DNA of 64,000 nucleotides from Lanius collurio (GCA_020086605.1 JACBWW010000004.1:28987047-29051046); one strand, 5' to 3'; positions 26,801-41,800 are shown, counted from the first letter of the stretch. Numbers and translations are program-made. The notes: generated by a model from the letters alone, not told the origin.

Positions 26801-29800
26801 CTGATCCTAAACTCAGAGGGAGCCCAAATGTGCTCCCCTGAGCCAGATACTGGCTTACTGCAAAGTAACTCAACAAAGTGGCAATGCTGGTATCAAAAGA
26901 CCTTGGGAAATGAGCCAGGGATGATACTCCTGCATCACAGGCTTATTGCAGGATGATCTAAACTTGGCAGCTGTAGGGGCCAGATTCTGATCTGCATACC
27001 CTTCTTGCTAACCCCACATGCATGTGTGAATACATGGACTTTAATGCCTCTGGCAGCTCAGCAGTTGCCTACTTCTGCTTGCTGTCTCTGGGATCTCTGC
27101 TGTTGCTGGATGGAAGCAACAATGTGCTGTTGTTGCTCACTGAGGATGTATGATTGTGTATGAGGGAGAGGGGGAAATAGAGGAGTGACCTTGAGGAGGA
27201 ATAACATGTTCCCTCAAGTGCCCTGTTGCTTGTTCCTCCTGGCCTTCAGAGGCAGCATGGGCTGCATACCTGCCTTCTAGTGTGGGCTCCAGCCATATAT
27301 TTTCAGTGTAGAGGGAGACAACTGGTTAAAAATATCCAGGAAGAGACTAAGAAGGGGAATAGGGAAAAAAAAATAGGAAATGGGCTATCAGACAAAACCT
27401 GTGAACATGCCAGTTCAAATGGCTTGTTGCTGGCATCCTCAGGAGATGTGTGTCAGTCAAGAGCTGCTTGCCTGCTTTGATCTCTTTTTCTTGCTAGGAC
27501 ATAGCTGTCACTCTCAAATCAGTCACTTGCTTGGCATCCTGATCTCCTTCAGAAACAACTGTCACTCAAAAGGCATTTTGTGTGATTGATGTCTATGCAT
27601 GATTAATCATTAAGCCATACCATCACTTCTGCTGCTGTGACCATTCTTGCAGAAGAAAAAGTCAACTGCTTTGTTGTTTGGTCCCTCTCTTTCTCTTTCT
27701 GATTTCAGTCACTATTGCAGGGACTGTTTAGTTTTGGTGCAAATGTAAAGGTGAATTGTCAGGCTCTAAGTCAGTGGATTTGAACAGCTGTCAGTGGTTC
27801 AGTGCCTATGCAGAGAGCCTGCAAAAATTCTGATTAAGAGGATGCTGTTGTAATACTGGAGCATTTGGTGTAGTATCTCATTACCACAACAATTTAAATA
27901 ATGGCAAAAAAGCATATTATTTTAGAGCAAAGGGAAACACTCTTCTGCTAATATCCAGAGTAAACAAAATTATCGGTGAACTGAGCAGGAATGGACGGAG
28001 GAGAGAAACTCACTGGCAGTGCTGATGTCATGTCAGCAAGAGAGTAAGGATTCTGATACTGAAAGGAGAAGGAAGCTGTGAGAAAAGGCAAAGTAGGTAG
28101 GGAATCCATGAGATTAAGGGGGAACCAGAGTCCACGTTTCTGCTGTAACAGGCAATTGTCATTTGAATTTTGGAATTCTAATCACACACTTTTGTATCTA
28201 AAAGTGATTGTCATGACAGTCTCTGCACCTCAGTGAAGGGAAATATTAGGATTACTGTGCTCCTTGTTAAAAAGACAGGAAAAACAAGGTGCAAAAAAGA
28301 TTAAGTACCTTTCCCAAGGAGCCACAGCAAGTTACTGCAGAGCTGAGAGAAGAACAGGGCACTGTACAATGAGCTGTGAAGTCCTCAAGGGGTGTGTTCT
28401 CTCCACTGGGGAATCAGTGGACAGGTAAAGAAGAGAGAACAAAATGGGGGGTTTTCCCCAGTTATGTTGAGGTGAAAGACCTGAAACTTGTGAGAAAATG
28501 TGAGCTTTGCCAATAGTCAAGCTAGTGGAAGAAGATGTAGGATACCATTTTACAGCCATTATACTGCAGTCTATCTGGGTTGTTTTGCACTGTGTTTTCA
28601 CAGACAATAATTTCAGTGCAGGGCAACCTTGTCTGTAAAATATGCAGATGATGGTTGTGCTGGGAGAAGCTGTACTTAGAATGGCAGAGGAACATCCCCC
28701 ACCTCCCACCCCACCGTACTAGAAGATCCAGAGAGACATGAGCCAAGAGAAGCAAATGAGATTCAGCTTTGGAAAATGCAAGCTCAGTCATCTAGGGACA
28801 TGTAAGCTCAAAAGACAAACACTGTCAGAGGCATATAAAGCAATGTGAATCTGAAATAGAGTGGGATGTGATACTGAGCAGCAGAACAGTCCGAATTTTG
28901 CTGTATGAGAAAGCAGAAAACTCTTCTGACTTCAGCTCAGTATGCGAAGTCATCAGTAATGTTATTTAACAAGATGCTAATTTATTTCTCTACACCTTCA
29001 TTGATGGGTGTATGAGACTATTCTTGTTGTGTATTTCACTGTCCTTGTTGTGTATTTCCTATATAAAACAACAACAAAGAAATTCAAAAGAGAAAAAAAT
29101 CAGAAATTTTTCTCCAGTATTGCTCAAAAGAGCAGGTGCCACTGAAATGAGACAGGTTGCTAGAACTAGGAGGACAGTATTTGCCTCTGTTTTTAGTATT
29201 AAAATTTGCATAACTGCCCTCTTCATTGGACTGCCCAAGTATCACTGAGCAACCTTGTTGGAGTTAATGAGGACCAGTGTGTGCACAAAGTCTTTGGGGA
29301 AGGCTTGAAGGGGGAATATAATGTGTGATTGTAGTAAAGCCAAGAGAAAGACTTTAAGAAGTTCATGGAAAATGAGTTCGAGCATTTTAAGTGAATGAGG
29401 TCAGAATAAGAGGTCAGAACTGAACTACTCAGATTCCAGAGTACCAGAATGCTTTGAGCTCTGAGGAGGGCTCTTCTTGTGTGTGTCCTGCAGGTGCAAC
29501 CTCACTGCAGACCTGAGGGTATTCTGTGGTGTGGTGCAACCAACCTGAGGAAAGGAGATGCTTTCAGCAGGTGTGGTGCTGATTTGAAAGACAGACAGGT
29601 AACAAGCAAAAGAGGGAAAAAAAAAATCCAAATCCTGAATATTGGCAATACTTCCTTCCAAAGAAGTGAATTGGTGAGGAAGCCCGAGCAGGTCTCACCT
29701 GTTGCGTTGAGATAGAGTTCCTTGCTGGGGAAAGTGGCAGCTCTTTATGCTCTCCAGCAGTGATGAGTTTTGCCCAGAGCCTGGCCGGTGGGAATGGCCA

Positions 29801-32800
29801 TCGGGCTGCCTCAGGGCAGGTGGTGCCCTCCATTTCACCTCTGTTTAGAGGCAGAGAGCATGCTGCAGCATCCTTTGCTAGCTGCCCCAGGCAAATCCCA
29901 CAGTCAGCTCCTGGCTGTGGGTCCTTGTAAGGTCTGGCTGAGATGCCATAGCTCTCTGGATTATTCTCACTTGCAGTTTGGTTCCTGCCAATGAACACTG
30001 TTACAAGGACAAGGTCACCACTTCAACTTTACTGGAGTTTGGTATTCCTGCTGTGATGCATAGCACAGCAGATTTCTATCAGTCCTAACATTGTTGTTAT
30101 TATGGCAGCTCACAAAGTGGCTTTTTCTTTCCCGGGTCCCTGCAGTGTTCTGAACCGCACCCCTCCCAGTCTCATCCAGGAGATCATTTTGGTAGATGAC
30201 TTCAGCTCAGATCGTAAGTTTGGACCTATTTCCTTTATGCTTATTTCTTCCTGCCTGTTTTCACACTTTTTGTTTGCTCTGTTGAGTCCCCCTCCCTCAC
30301 AGATTCCCTCTTATCTGTATGCAGGAGAAAAAGAAAAAAATTAAGTCCTTCTATGTTAAATGTCCATGCATGGCAGAGGCCAGAGCTTCTTCCTCTCTTT
30401 TTCTTTCCATTGGGTCTTCCTTTTCTGTCAGGGTGGCAGTTTTTGCTACGTTGCCGGAGATCTCTGTCAAGTTTCATTATGCACCATGTGGTGAGCAGTT
30501 TAGCACAGATATATATGCAGCAATGGCGTAATTACAGACCAGGAGACAAGAAGAGAATGCAGTGGAGCCTACAGAAAATTTCTGCCTGGGATCCTGCAGC
30601 CAGGCTGAGGTGAGACTGGCTGTGTGCCACCCTGTGCCTGGGATCCCAGGTGTCCCTGTGGGAAGCTGTGGAAGAGTTACTGCTTTGGACAGCACCATAC
30701 CTTCTTCTGCAGCTTGGCACAGGGATGGAGTGTCTACTGCATGAGTTCCACCAGACCTGCAGACTAGAGGCTCTGGAGTCTTTCCATCTGTACAGTTGCT
30801 CTTGCTCCTGGCTGTTGTGTAGTAGTTGTGAGGTGGTGGGGATAGAAGATTTCTTGCTTCTCCCATGATGTGTTCTAGATTCAAAGACAATCTAGTTATG
30901 TACCATTTATAATAATTGATAATTACTCCTTCAGAACACTTTACAGATATCTGCAAATGCCCACCTTGGTCTGTTGAGGTAAGGAAGCAATGCTATTTTG
31001 ATTTTGCAGCTAAATACTTATGTAGCTTTGGCCACAAAAAAACATTTTTAAAGGTGGATGCTGAGATGAAGGATTTAAGTTTCTGAGGGCCTTTCAGTGT
31101 GATTTTAATAAGTACTGAGCTGTTCTCAGCTGTTGAAGTTCAGTGTTTCTGAGCACTTCCAAAAACGCATTCTATAAATTCAGTTCTTAATAGGCAAAGT
31201 TTTCCAGACCAAAAATGATGGATTTCTGGTACCTGTTCTGTACAGGGTTCAACCAGAAACTCCCATTTAGGCTCCTCAGTAAATAGAAAGATTTTTAAAA
31301 GGTTCTATCATATCACAGCTCTTATTTTTTCACTGGCAGCTGGATATTTGTGGATATAGCCACTTCCCTGAGACACCTTCATGGAGGCACTTCAGCACAT
31401 GTTTGAGGTCTCACATTTTGCTTCAATACCTGCCTCAGTTTCTCCAAATATACTGAGAGTCTGTCATCTCTGGCAAATAGCTACAGGCAGAGTGATGTGC
31501 TCCACTCCTGCAGAGTGAATGACTTAATAAGGATTCTCAAACTAATTACCTGAAGCTGGGACTTTGCCAAGATAAGAGCATTGCCTTCCCTTGTACCAGA
31601 GTTTCAACAAAATCTTGGTGCTCTGTAATTCAGAACATCTGCCACTTCTCATGGATGATGCAGCATCTGCCAAAGTGCCAACGTAAGAGCAGTCTTTCAG
31701 ATTGCACATATCCTTGAGAATGGAAATGCTCGTACAGGAACGTGCTAAGAGATGCACTGGGGCTAAGGGCCTTTGCTTTCTCCCCAGAGTGCTCATTCTG
31801 TGGGAAGATGACAGCAGGAAAGAGGGGACATGAAACATGAAAAGGAATATGGAATAAGCATGGAGTGAACTTGATGGAGCAAGAAAAAAGGAACAAGATA
31901 GAAATTGCTATTCCTGTGACCTCTGCTAGGGCAGGAGTAGAGAGAGGATGACAGAGAACTAAAGACTCAGTGCTCATTGGTACCTGGCTGGAGCAGGTAA
32001 CTGTTCCTCTCCCTCATCTTCCCAAGGGAATGTAAATGAGGGATGCCAGGAGTTTCTGGCAAGCTGCCAGCAAAGCCCTTGGTCAGGCATCCATGTGTCA
32101 ATGTGATGGTGTCTCCAAGGAAGCGGGTCACAACTCAGTGGCCTTTATTAAATAAAATCAAGTGGAAACTGCCCTGAGAACAAATGGCAGGAAATACCCA
32201 GATGAGCCACTGAAGGCAAAGAGAGCGGATAACATCACTTCATGTTACAGAACTCTCTTTTCCTTGGCACTTTGGTGATTTGCAGTCCTGGTTGCCTGTG
32301 TTACCTCCATTTCATTAGTGCCCAGAGCCACGCTGCCAACACATGCCCCATTGTTCTTGTGAAATGCTGAGCAGGGGAGATGGAGGCCTGGCTTCTCAGG
32401 ATTGGGAAACATGGGCTCAGCTGCCTGAGGAGGACAGCAACCAGGCAGTGCTCTTCTGTGTACTCTACAGACAACAGGATTAAGGCCATCAGGCTGATTA
32501 ATGTGATGTTGAGTGAAAGCAGAATTTCCCCTCCTATGGAGAAGCAGGAGGACAGTTATTTGGGGCTCTCTGTTGAAGCCAAATAATTCGTGCATGTGTG
32601 CCAAATGTCTTTTTTGCCTTCCCCAAGCTGAGGACTGCCAGCTCCTTACCAAGATCCCAAAGGTCAGGTGTCTACGAAACACCCGTCGAGAAGGTGAGTG
32701 TGGAAAGCTTTCTAAGTACAAACATTTTGCCTGTTTTTCCATATGACCCTGGTTGCCTGCCAGATGCTTACACATTGTTTCTTATAGTTAGAGTTTGTTT

Positions 32801-35800
32801 TTTCAGTATAAGCATTTGGAAGCTCTGTGGAAGAAGAGCACAGCTTATCAACTCTCAGGCTTCAGGGGTCTCATTTAATACTTATATAATGAGGAGTGGT
32901 GTCCAGAGGCCCTGGCTGGAAAAAAGACCATATTTTAAGATTTTTATAAATAAAGATGCAGATGTAAGTCTTGTCCTTTTAAACTCAAGCTAACTCTCAC
33001 ACTTTCAAATGCAAGATAACAAGCTGTGTAGGAGACGTGGGAGAAGGAAAAACAATTATATATCTGTCATAAAGAGGTACAATTAAGGAAAGTTTTTTCT
33101 CATCTATCTCCTACATACATAAATGACTCTGACTTTCCCAGCTGCTCTTTAGTTTGACTCACATGTGCTGGCTTATTTCTAAAGCTGTCAGTGCACAGCA
33201 GGTTTGGAGCAAGGATCTAGAAGGAGAGACAGGAATCACTATTCAGTTCACAAAGAGCATCCCACATAGTGGGATGGTCTGTAAGAAAGTAAGGACTCAT
33301 CTGAGAGCCAGGCTGATATCTCTGCAGGGAAGAAGAAACAACAAATGGGAATAAAGCAGATAAGCCAGTAAAGAAGGCAAAAAGCAGAGAGTAGAATTTA
33401 GCCATGGGGAATTGGTGACGGAGGCAGCAGGGTGCTCAGTGGGAGAGAGAGCGAGCAGGCAGCAGTGAGGTATCTGTGAGAAGGGCTGGAAGGGAAGAAC
33501 AAGGAGATACACCATACAAAGAATTTTTCCTGAAGCAGGCTCCATTGTTTCCCTTCCTAACCTTCCTGCTCCTTTGCTGTCCTTTTCTCCTTGTAGGGCT
33601 GATTCGCTCTCGGGTGCGAGGAGCTGAAGTGGCAACTGCTGACATCCTCACCTTTTTGGACAGTCACTGTGAAGTCAACAGCGAGTGGCTGCAGCCAATG
33701 CTTCAGAGAGTGAAAGAGGTGAGCACCATGTCCCACTCTGGGATGGAGGGACCTGGCCTGTCTGTGCTGGTGGATCCTCTGCCCTCATATGCCATCAGCA
33801 GCACTGGTGAGAACAAGGTCTGCCAAGGTACTCCTCAGGCAGGCTGTTACAGAGGAAGGTACAGCCTGAGCTTGATGGGCAAGAGATCCCTGATGGGATT
33901 CTATGTTCTGCCAGTGTGACAAGGCAGGAAGTGCAGAGTGATGGGATGCAATGCTGAATGCTGGAACCACCAATTTGTACCTCTTGTTTTCTGCAGGCAT
34001 TGTGCTTCTTAGTGCTGTTCACCAGTACGTAGGACAGCCCCTTGGGCAGCATACATCGTGCAACTTTTCCATGGTTTCCATCTCCCTTGCTGCTGGACCC
34101 TTCCTTCTGCCTTGTCAGTGCCAAAATTTTCCTTCCATTAATGTTCCCACTGAGCTGCCAACATACATCTGCATGCAGGCAGCTTCCTAGCACAGAGAAG
34201 CTGACTGTGAGTGCAGGGATGTCCCTTTGATGGTTTACTTGGCAAAGAATTGATGTAAGGCAGGAAGAGTGAAAATGAGGCAGAAATACTAGCAGCTCTC
34301 ACCCTGCGCTGTAGAGCTGGAGGGGGAGACCATACAGCTCTGCTGTAAGAAAAGGCAGGGGAGAGGTGATGGGAGAAGCCATGCTTGCAAGTGGCTGTGA
34401 TTGTTTCCCTCTGAAAGGAGGATCCCATGAAGTGATGGGCCTCAGGAGAAGGGGTGGAGGCTTTAATGATACTTTATAAGCGTGTCTGATCAGCTTAATA
34501 TGAAGAAGTGGAAGAACGTGAAACTTCAGAATTGATGATTTAAAAGCTTCTGCATTTTATTCCTGTTCAATAAATCCTCTGTCTCAGAACCCCATAAATG
34601 TTTACTTTAGTTATTGGTCTTTAAGTCAAGCTGCAGCACCAGCATAGGGATCCCTAAGCAGAAATAACCTCACTCATTTCTTTAGGGAAGGATCTAAATT
34701 GCAAGAGCCTGGGTACTGGGTACCAATTCTGAGCAGATTTCAAGTCAACCTATTTTTGACCTACTTCCTACATTTCTGATGTGCATCCTGTTTCAGATTT
34801 CAGTCTTGCCCTAGCCAGTCCTGGCACTGACTGGTTGGAGTAGTGGCTGGCACACCAGGCTGCCAGGTGGGTGCTCAGGTCTCAAGCTGGGCAGACACAC
34901 TCTCACCGGGCAACCATCACAGCTCAGACAGGAAAAAACATGAATGGTAACTCCTACCAAGGATGTCCCATCCTAGCCAAGCATGGTACATCATCAGGAA
35001 CTATTGCAAGGCACAGAATGAAGGTTTGATAGGAAAGGCATGGATGCTGGCAGCTGTCCAGTAACAAGCTGCTGTTTCTGGCATTGCCAGCTCAGCTTCA
35101 TCTTATATGTCAGCTGTCACAACATTGTCTTTAATGCCCTGTCTCATGATGTTGAAAACTTCTACTTACTAAAAGGATTGCAAAGGAAAACTGTAACTAT
35201 CTATATACCTTAACAGCAATAAAGTACTCACAATATCTTGATATTATAATGTATACAGTGTGTCATGTATTATAATGTTTGCACTATGAATCTTAAATGC
35301 AGGGTCTTGATTCATAGTACTTCTTAGGAAGATGCTTTATTAGGGGTTTGATAATTTCTTGGCTGATGGTAATGAGTTAATTCAAGAATGGCTGAGCAGA
35401 AGGTATGCTGTCAATAGATATCAAAAGCAAGCACAAAACCCTTGGGACAGTCACACCCCTGTGACTTGGGCAGGAAATAAAGAGCTGTTTCTCAGCAGCA
35501 TTCCTAGGTTTTGGAGTCCAACTCCGTTCCCAACATCCATGGAGTGCAGCTGGCTAGTACCCACCACCTCCGTGTTTGGATGTAGTGGACACAGATCCCT
35601 TGCACAGCTACCAGAACCATATTGGAGAAGCCAGACAAAGATTTACATGTGCAACTTTGCATTTCCTGATCTCTGTCAGCTTTGCCAGACATTCAAGAAA
35701 AGCCTGACTCCTATTTTTCCCCCTTTCTCTCCCTCAGGATTATACCCGAGTGGTGAGTCCAATCATTGATGTTATCAGCCTGGATAATTTTGCCTACCTG

Positions 35801-38800
35801 GCAGCATCAGCAGATTTGAGGGGAGGTGGGTATAATGAATGGCTTATGTAAGTTTCATCCTGAGGGATGGTGCATGAAAAATAAATTGTGTTCACTCTAG
35901 CCTTCTGAGAAAAGAGTGATGATCTTTCCTGACAGGTTATCTGTCCCTTCTTCTCTGCTACTTGCAAATTCAGATCTTTTGAAGAGTTAGAACAAAATTC
36001 AACTAGTATTTTCCTCTTGAACTTGAATCATGGTCATAACATTTAGCAGTTTCAGGATTTAGTTGATTAACTATCTCACCATGTCCTCACTATGCAACAT
36101 GTCCACTGGAGTCAGATTGGCACTTCCAGTTGCTGCTTTGATCTGCCAAGCGATCTCCTGGCATCTTTTGAAAGTCATTAAACCTCTCTCCTCACAGCTG
36201 AACTCCCTGCAGCTGTTTCTGTGTTCACCTCACTTCCTGGTACCCTTCTACATCTTTTATGGCTACGGCTCACTTCTGCACTGCTTGCCAGCCAAAGGCT
36301 GCCTGTTCTTTGGCTACCCTTAACAACGGTATAAATTTAGTGACTGTGCTGTGCTCTGCTGTCCACCACAGGCCATTCAAAGACATGGTGGTTACAATGA
36401 TCTGCAGGCCTTTGTTCCCAGAATATATCACGTCCCACAAAGTGCTTTATTAACGCCTCATAACTTTGGCAGACAGGGTTTGCCTTTGGTAAGATGAACT
36501 GGCCAGATTACAATTACATCTCAGACTGACAACACTCTCCTGAAGGTGTGGAGTGAAACTGAGGAGAGATCTGTAATGCCAAGAATGGTAATGGCAAGAC
36601 AGAAGCTGGTGAGGTCTGCATAGGATAGACTATTGCCATTTTGGGTAGACTGTGAGGGAGGTCGGGGAAGGAACATAGGGATAGCCTGTGATATAAAGGT
36701 GGAGACTATCACTGAAGCTAGTAGTACTGTTTTTACAATAAGAAAACCAATTTGGCACGTCTTTTTCCTTTTCAGGGTTTGACTGGAGCCTTCACTTTAA
36801 GTGGGAACAGATTCCCATAGAGCAGAAGATGTCCAGAACAGACCCAACTCAATCTATAAGGTACCCTCTGATGGACAGGGTACAATCCTCCACATGCCTT
36901 TACTAGGCCTTCACCAGCGTGGCAAGGAGGGTACAGGGACTGCCTTGCTGAGGACGAAATGCCACAGCATTCATTTGATGGTGACAAACTCTTCATGTCA
37001 TTTCCTGAGTACATTGACCCTAAGTGTGAGAGTACTGCTCTCTGAATATTGTGAGAAGAGTGATTATGAACTATCATGCACACCACCTCTAAAAGCCACC
37101 TCTGCTTCTCTATGTTATTGTGTTCTTCCTGACTCAACACTCTGCGTGCCTCAGAAATTGCTTTGGGTTTTTTTAATCACCTCCATCTTTCAGATGAAAA
37201 CTTAAGGAATTAAGCAGATAAACAGTCATCCAGCGTGTATAAAGCAGATCAGAGAACTGAATCTTACCTAGTAACATGGGCATAGAATTAGTCTCACCTA
37301 TTTAATCTGCATGTCTGTGGGGAAAGGAAATTCTGTTGGCTGGCATAGCCTCACTGCAGGGTACATGGCCCTGAGACATGTAGAATGTAACAAATCCTGA
37401 TAGGAAAAGTCACCGTGCTTGTGTATATAGGCAGACTGCTCCCTGCTTGTAATGTAAAAGTATCATTTAATTCCTCTTTGTAATTTGTGAGCCTCTGTTT
37501 TGCACTCCAGAAGCAACCAGCTTGCTAACAGCAGAGCAGTACATGCAGCAGCCTCTCACACCATGTCTAATTGGTGAACACAGTCATCAAACAGTGCCCG
37601 TCATTCCTTCACACTGTGCACATTTGTGTAAATGCAAAAGACACAGCATTACTCTTGCAGTGCTTGTAAGACCCTCTAACAAAGGCATGAGGATGATCTA
37701 GTGAGGGGCATCTCACAAACCGGCTGCAGGCTCACATTCCAGCTCTACTTTTTTTTCTCTTTTAAGTGAGATATGATTTGTGAGGCCTGGACAAATTGCC
37801 TGCCCTTTAAAATTAGGTTTGTGGTGTAACATATATGTGTGATTATTTTGTCTGGATTTCTGTTTTCTCTTCCAGAACCCCTGTCATAGCAGGAGGCATC
37901 TTTGTGATTGACAAGTCCTGGTTTAATCACCTGGGAAAATATGATACTCAAATGGACATCTGGGGAGGAGAAAATTTTGGTAAGTTTAGGATGTTTCAAG
38001 GGAATGACACACTAATGCAGAACCACTTCCCAGTCTTCATCGCTTACCAGAACTCTTTTTGTGAGAAATCTGATGTTCATGTCAGTGTAAGGTTAGGGAC
38101 ATGGTCAGGTAATCCCCAAGGTGATCAGAGCTGGATTGCTGTCAGCATGAAGTAAATGGAGACTGTGTGTGATCAGGGCTACACTCTCCTACAGGCATAT
38201 GTGCTATTATACAGGAGCTTCCACAGTACAAGAAAGAAAGAGGAACCTCCTGATATTTAAATTGTTGCTTGTTTTTGAAGAATATTCCTCCAGTTCTTCA
38301 CGCGACAGCCTCTTCTTATACCTGTTTGTCTCTTGCGATTAAGTCTGAACTGCTCTCCCAGCTTGACAGGTCAGAGAGATATTTTTCCTAATAAACACAG
38401 CCTCTTTGTAAACGTAATTCGCTTACAAATAGATTGAGAAAGCAAGCATTTAGAAGCAGGCTAGGGCATCACAAACATCTGAGGAATTCAGAGGCCCAGT
38501 GTAGTCTGTCCACTTGTGGTGTTACAGGGCATGGTGCTTAAACCCATCTCCTTGCACTTAATGGTGGCACAGATATTCCAGGCATCTCTCTTTGCCCTGT
38601 GTGGAGGGATGCTGCAATGTCACCAGGTGTTAATGACAAAAGCAAGAAGAGTGTTAAAGAGAGGTTCACAGACACCTCAAGTATTCAGGACATTCATTTA
38701 GAAATGGTGCAGGTGGAACTGAAGAGATAAAAGCCTTACTTTTTGTAGTCAGCTTAAGTAGAAGTCTCTGTAGCTAACACTGCCAAAAAAAAAAAAAAAA

Positions 38801-41800
38801 CAAACAACCAAACATGTCTCTACAGCTTCCATAAATGTCACAGATTTGTAAATAAAACTCTTTAAAGAAGAATTTGTATGGTGTTTCCTAGCACCTGGAG
38901 TATCAATTAGAAAGAATTAAATAGTCAGGAAGAGGAAACTTGTTTCTCTGAACACAGCTGGGAGAGCTGCCTCTTTCTGAAATGCTTTCTGAAACCAGGA
39001 AATAATATTTTGGGCTGATAACAGACTCTCAAGGTACTACATTTTAAAAACAAAATACCTAATAATGAGAGTTCTCTGTTTTCCCAGGTCTTGCTTCAGC
39101 TTTATGGTATTTGTTATATTAAAAAGAGAAATTAAATGGTGTTGACACTGGAATCTCAGCAGTGTTAGTAGCATCAGCTAAGCACTGTGGGAGAAGTAAC
39201 AGGAAGCCTTTGCTCAGGCATGAAGATCCCCTCTCCTATGTCCCTCAGACTCCTCTGCAGCACCAAACTCGGCTCCTTGCTGTCACTAGCCCTGCTCCAG
39301 CTGCAAAGCCAGCTACTTGGCCATTCTGCCATCCTCTGAGCTACAACTGTGTAAAAGCTGTAAACCCCAAAGATGGAGAATATTTCTTTAGGCTTTTGTC
39401 TGTCTGCTTCTGCCCACCTGGGAGCCCAGTGTTGTGGTTTAGTTCATATGTCAGTAGCATGATGCTAAGTAGAGCTTTTTGCCATAAGTAGCAGTAAATT
39501 ATTTTCATGCTCACAGCCTATCTTCCGTGTTCAGCTGGTCAAAACCATGAATTGCTCCACAGAATTTGCTCCATTCTGCTTGAAAAAGCTCTTATAAAGC
39601 CTGGCAGTGGCTGGGCTACGTTTTGTGTGTCTGAGCCACATGTACAGGGCTTGGCAATTTTGCCTTGTTGTCAGGTTTTTCTTTAAATTCAGTGTCTCCT
39701 GTCACTTGTCCCTCATCCACCATCAAGTCTGTTGCTGTTGAAAGCTGAAGGATAGAAACCAACCTGGATTGGACAACAAAAAGCATTCATTTTCCTCGAA
39801 GAATTCCGAATGGTTAATACACTCTTAAAAAAAAAAAGTTTACCATACTTAATTGAAACTGGGTATTCTGATCAAGGAAAAATATTGATAATGTTCTGGA
39901 ACATTATTTTTCTAAATATTACAATTTTGAGTGGAAAGGAACTGTTTGGATTAGGTAACCATTTGTAGATGAGATGAGAGAGTGGTTCTAAGATGGTGTG
40001 AGAAATCCTCTCTTGGGAAATGGACATCACTTTTAAGTTATGCATGCCAGAGTGAGACTTTCCTTTCTGTTGTAGGCCAAAGTGAGTCAGAAGCTCATTC
40101 CAGGAGAGCAAATATCAGCTGGACACATCAGCAGACAGAAACTTATATCTTGGGGGGTTTTTTATTTGTTTGTTTCTAAACCCCTTCCTCTCTTCAAATC
40201 TGGAACTCTCCGTTAAAAAGAATCTGAAAATAATTAGCTCTGGATAAGAGTCAGGAGAGAAAAGAGCTAGTGAGAAAAACTACAAAATACAGTCTAATCA
40301 AATGAGTTTTTTTTACTTAGAAGCTAGATTAAACGCACAATCTCCCCCACCCTGCAACTCACTGTTTGAACTACTGCTCAGTATGCAGAGAGGAAAACTG
40401 TGGAGAAAGATGAAGGTTGGGAAGATGTTAGAGTGTGTGCATGGTTTCAAACATCCATTAGATCTGGATACATAATCTCTTTTTAATTTCTAAGCATCAG
40501 AGCCACATGAATCAGGCATTACTGGAGGGAGATCCCAACTGAGTAAAGTTTTTGCAGTAATCAGTCTATAAAGTCTGAAGCCTTTTTGGTAAGGGCTACC
40601 AAACCACCTAGCTAATTTTCATTTTCCTTCTTCCTTTTCTTCTCATCACCACACGAACTAGAAGTGGAAAAATCCCTCTGGTGTGGCAGTGATTAAACTT
40701 GTGAGGACAGACCCATAAGCTTGAGCAAGGTCACATACCTTCTGTGATGCAAATAAGTGCCTGTACATCAAAGCTCCATGCTCTTCTAATCCTTTAACAA
40801 AATGTTGAACCTAGCTTCAGAATAGAGTGGATTTCTTCAAGTAGCAGAATTCTGTCTGTATTTTCAGTCATACTATATTAGACTGGTATCTGCTCTGAGC
40901 AGTTCCCCCAGCAGAGGCAACTATAACACAGTCATCCTCTTTTTTATTTTTCATTAGTAATAGAACCAACCAAAATGAGGAGGAGGAGCTATTGTAGGAT
41001 GGATAGCATAGAGGTATGAGGGAGAGGACTTAGCTCTAGACTTCGACTCCCTATGCCCTCATCTTGTTCTCTTCTTTCCCCTTGTCTTCTAAACTCCCTT
41101 TCTTCCTCACATGATTTGCTTTACACAGTAAATTCTTCCTTTTTAATTCCATCTATGTGCCAGGATGAGAGTAACAGAAGTCCCAAACAGGGTGTGGGTG
41201 TATGGGTGTGTGGGTGTGTGTGTTTGAGTGGTCTGTTTGTTTCCAAATGTCATCCTGAGGACCTGACATCCTGACCAACCTCAAGGACCTGGTCAAATGC
41301 AAAGGTGTCTCACTGAAATGAGACCAAAGAGGAACAGGACTGGAGAAGGCTTAGAAGTCCCTGAGCCACAATGGTTGCCTCCATTTTAACAAAGGGAGGA
41401 CAGATTATCTGCTATCACTATGGCATTGCTTACCCTGATTTTGCTGTTGCAGACAATACACCTAGAGTGGAGGGGCAAGGAAATTGCTCTTCTTGGAGCT
41501 GTTGCAGCTGTATGACTCTTGGGGTCTCTTCCAGAGCTCTCTTTCCGAGTGTGGATGTGTGGTGGCAGCTTGGAGATCGTTCCCTGCAGTCGAGTGGGAC
41601 ACGTGTTCAGGAAGCGCCATCCTTATGACTTTCCTGAGGGCAATGCGCTGACTTACATCAAGTAGGTGTTGGGTAGTTCCTGGCAGCAGCCAGGCCACCT
41701 TTGGGTTGGGCATGTCTAAATAAGTCTGAATTTTTTGTTGTGCTTTTGCCTGGTGACGGAGAGGAGCTTGCGGCTGAGCATGTGTTCTCAAGGGAAGGAT

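Larger units (their letters stand above)
23805..30145 (+). other. GALNT16: GALNT16 intron 3
   Basis: A GT-AG intron of 6.3 kb. It holds a CR1 fragment (25300-25590), an AT-rich homeodomain-site-rich stretch (26120-26540), a MIR-like fragment (28267-28358) and a CR1/L3-like fragment (28630-28930). No coding exon was recognised. Confidence 0.9.
37980..41534 (+). other. GALNT16: GALNT16 intron 9
   Basis: A GT-AG intron of 3.6 kb. It contains a 16-A run (38785-38800) and a GT-rich tract (41191-41225). No exon or named repeat family was recognised. Confidence 0.9.

Noticed and set aside
32245..32775. 176-codon minus-strand frame
   Set aside because: It lies antisense across exon 5, has no recognisable domain, and is explained by chance openness.
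37835..38155. Open frame of 106 codons running through exon 9 and past its donor
   Set aside because: Family homology stops exactly at a strong gtaagt donor and resumes at 41535 in phase. The extension is intron read-through.
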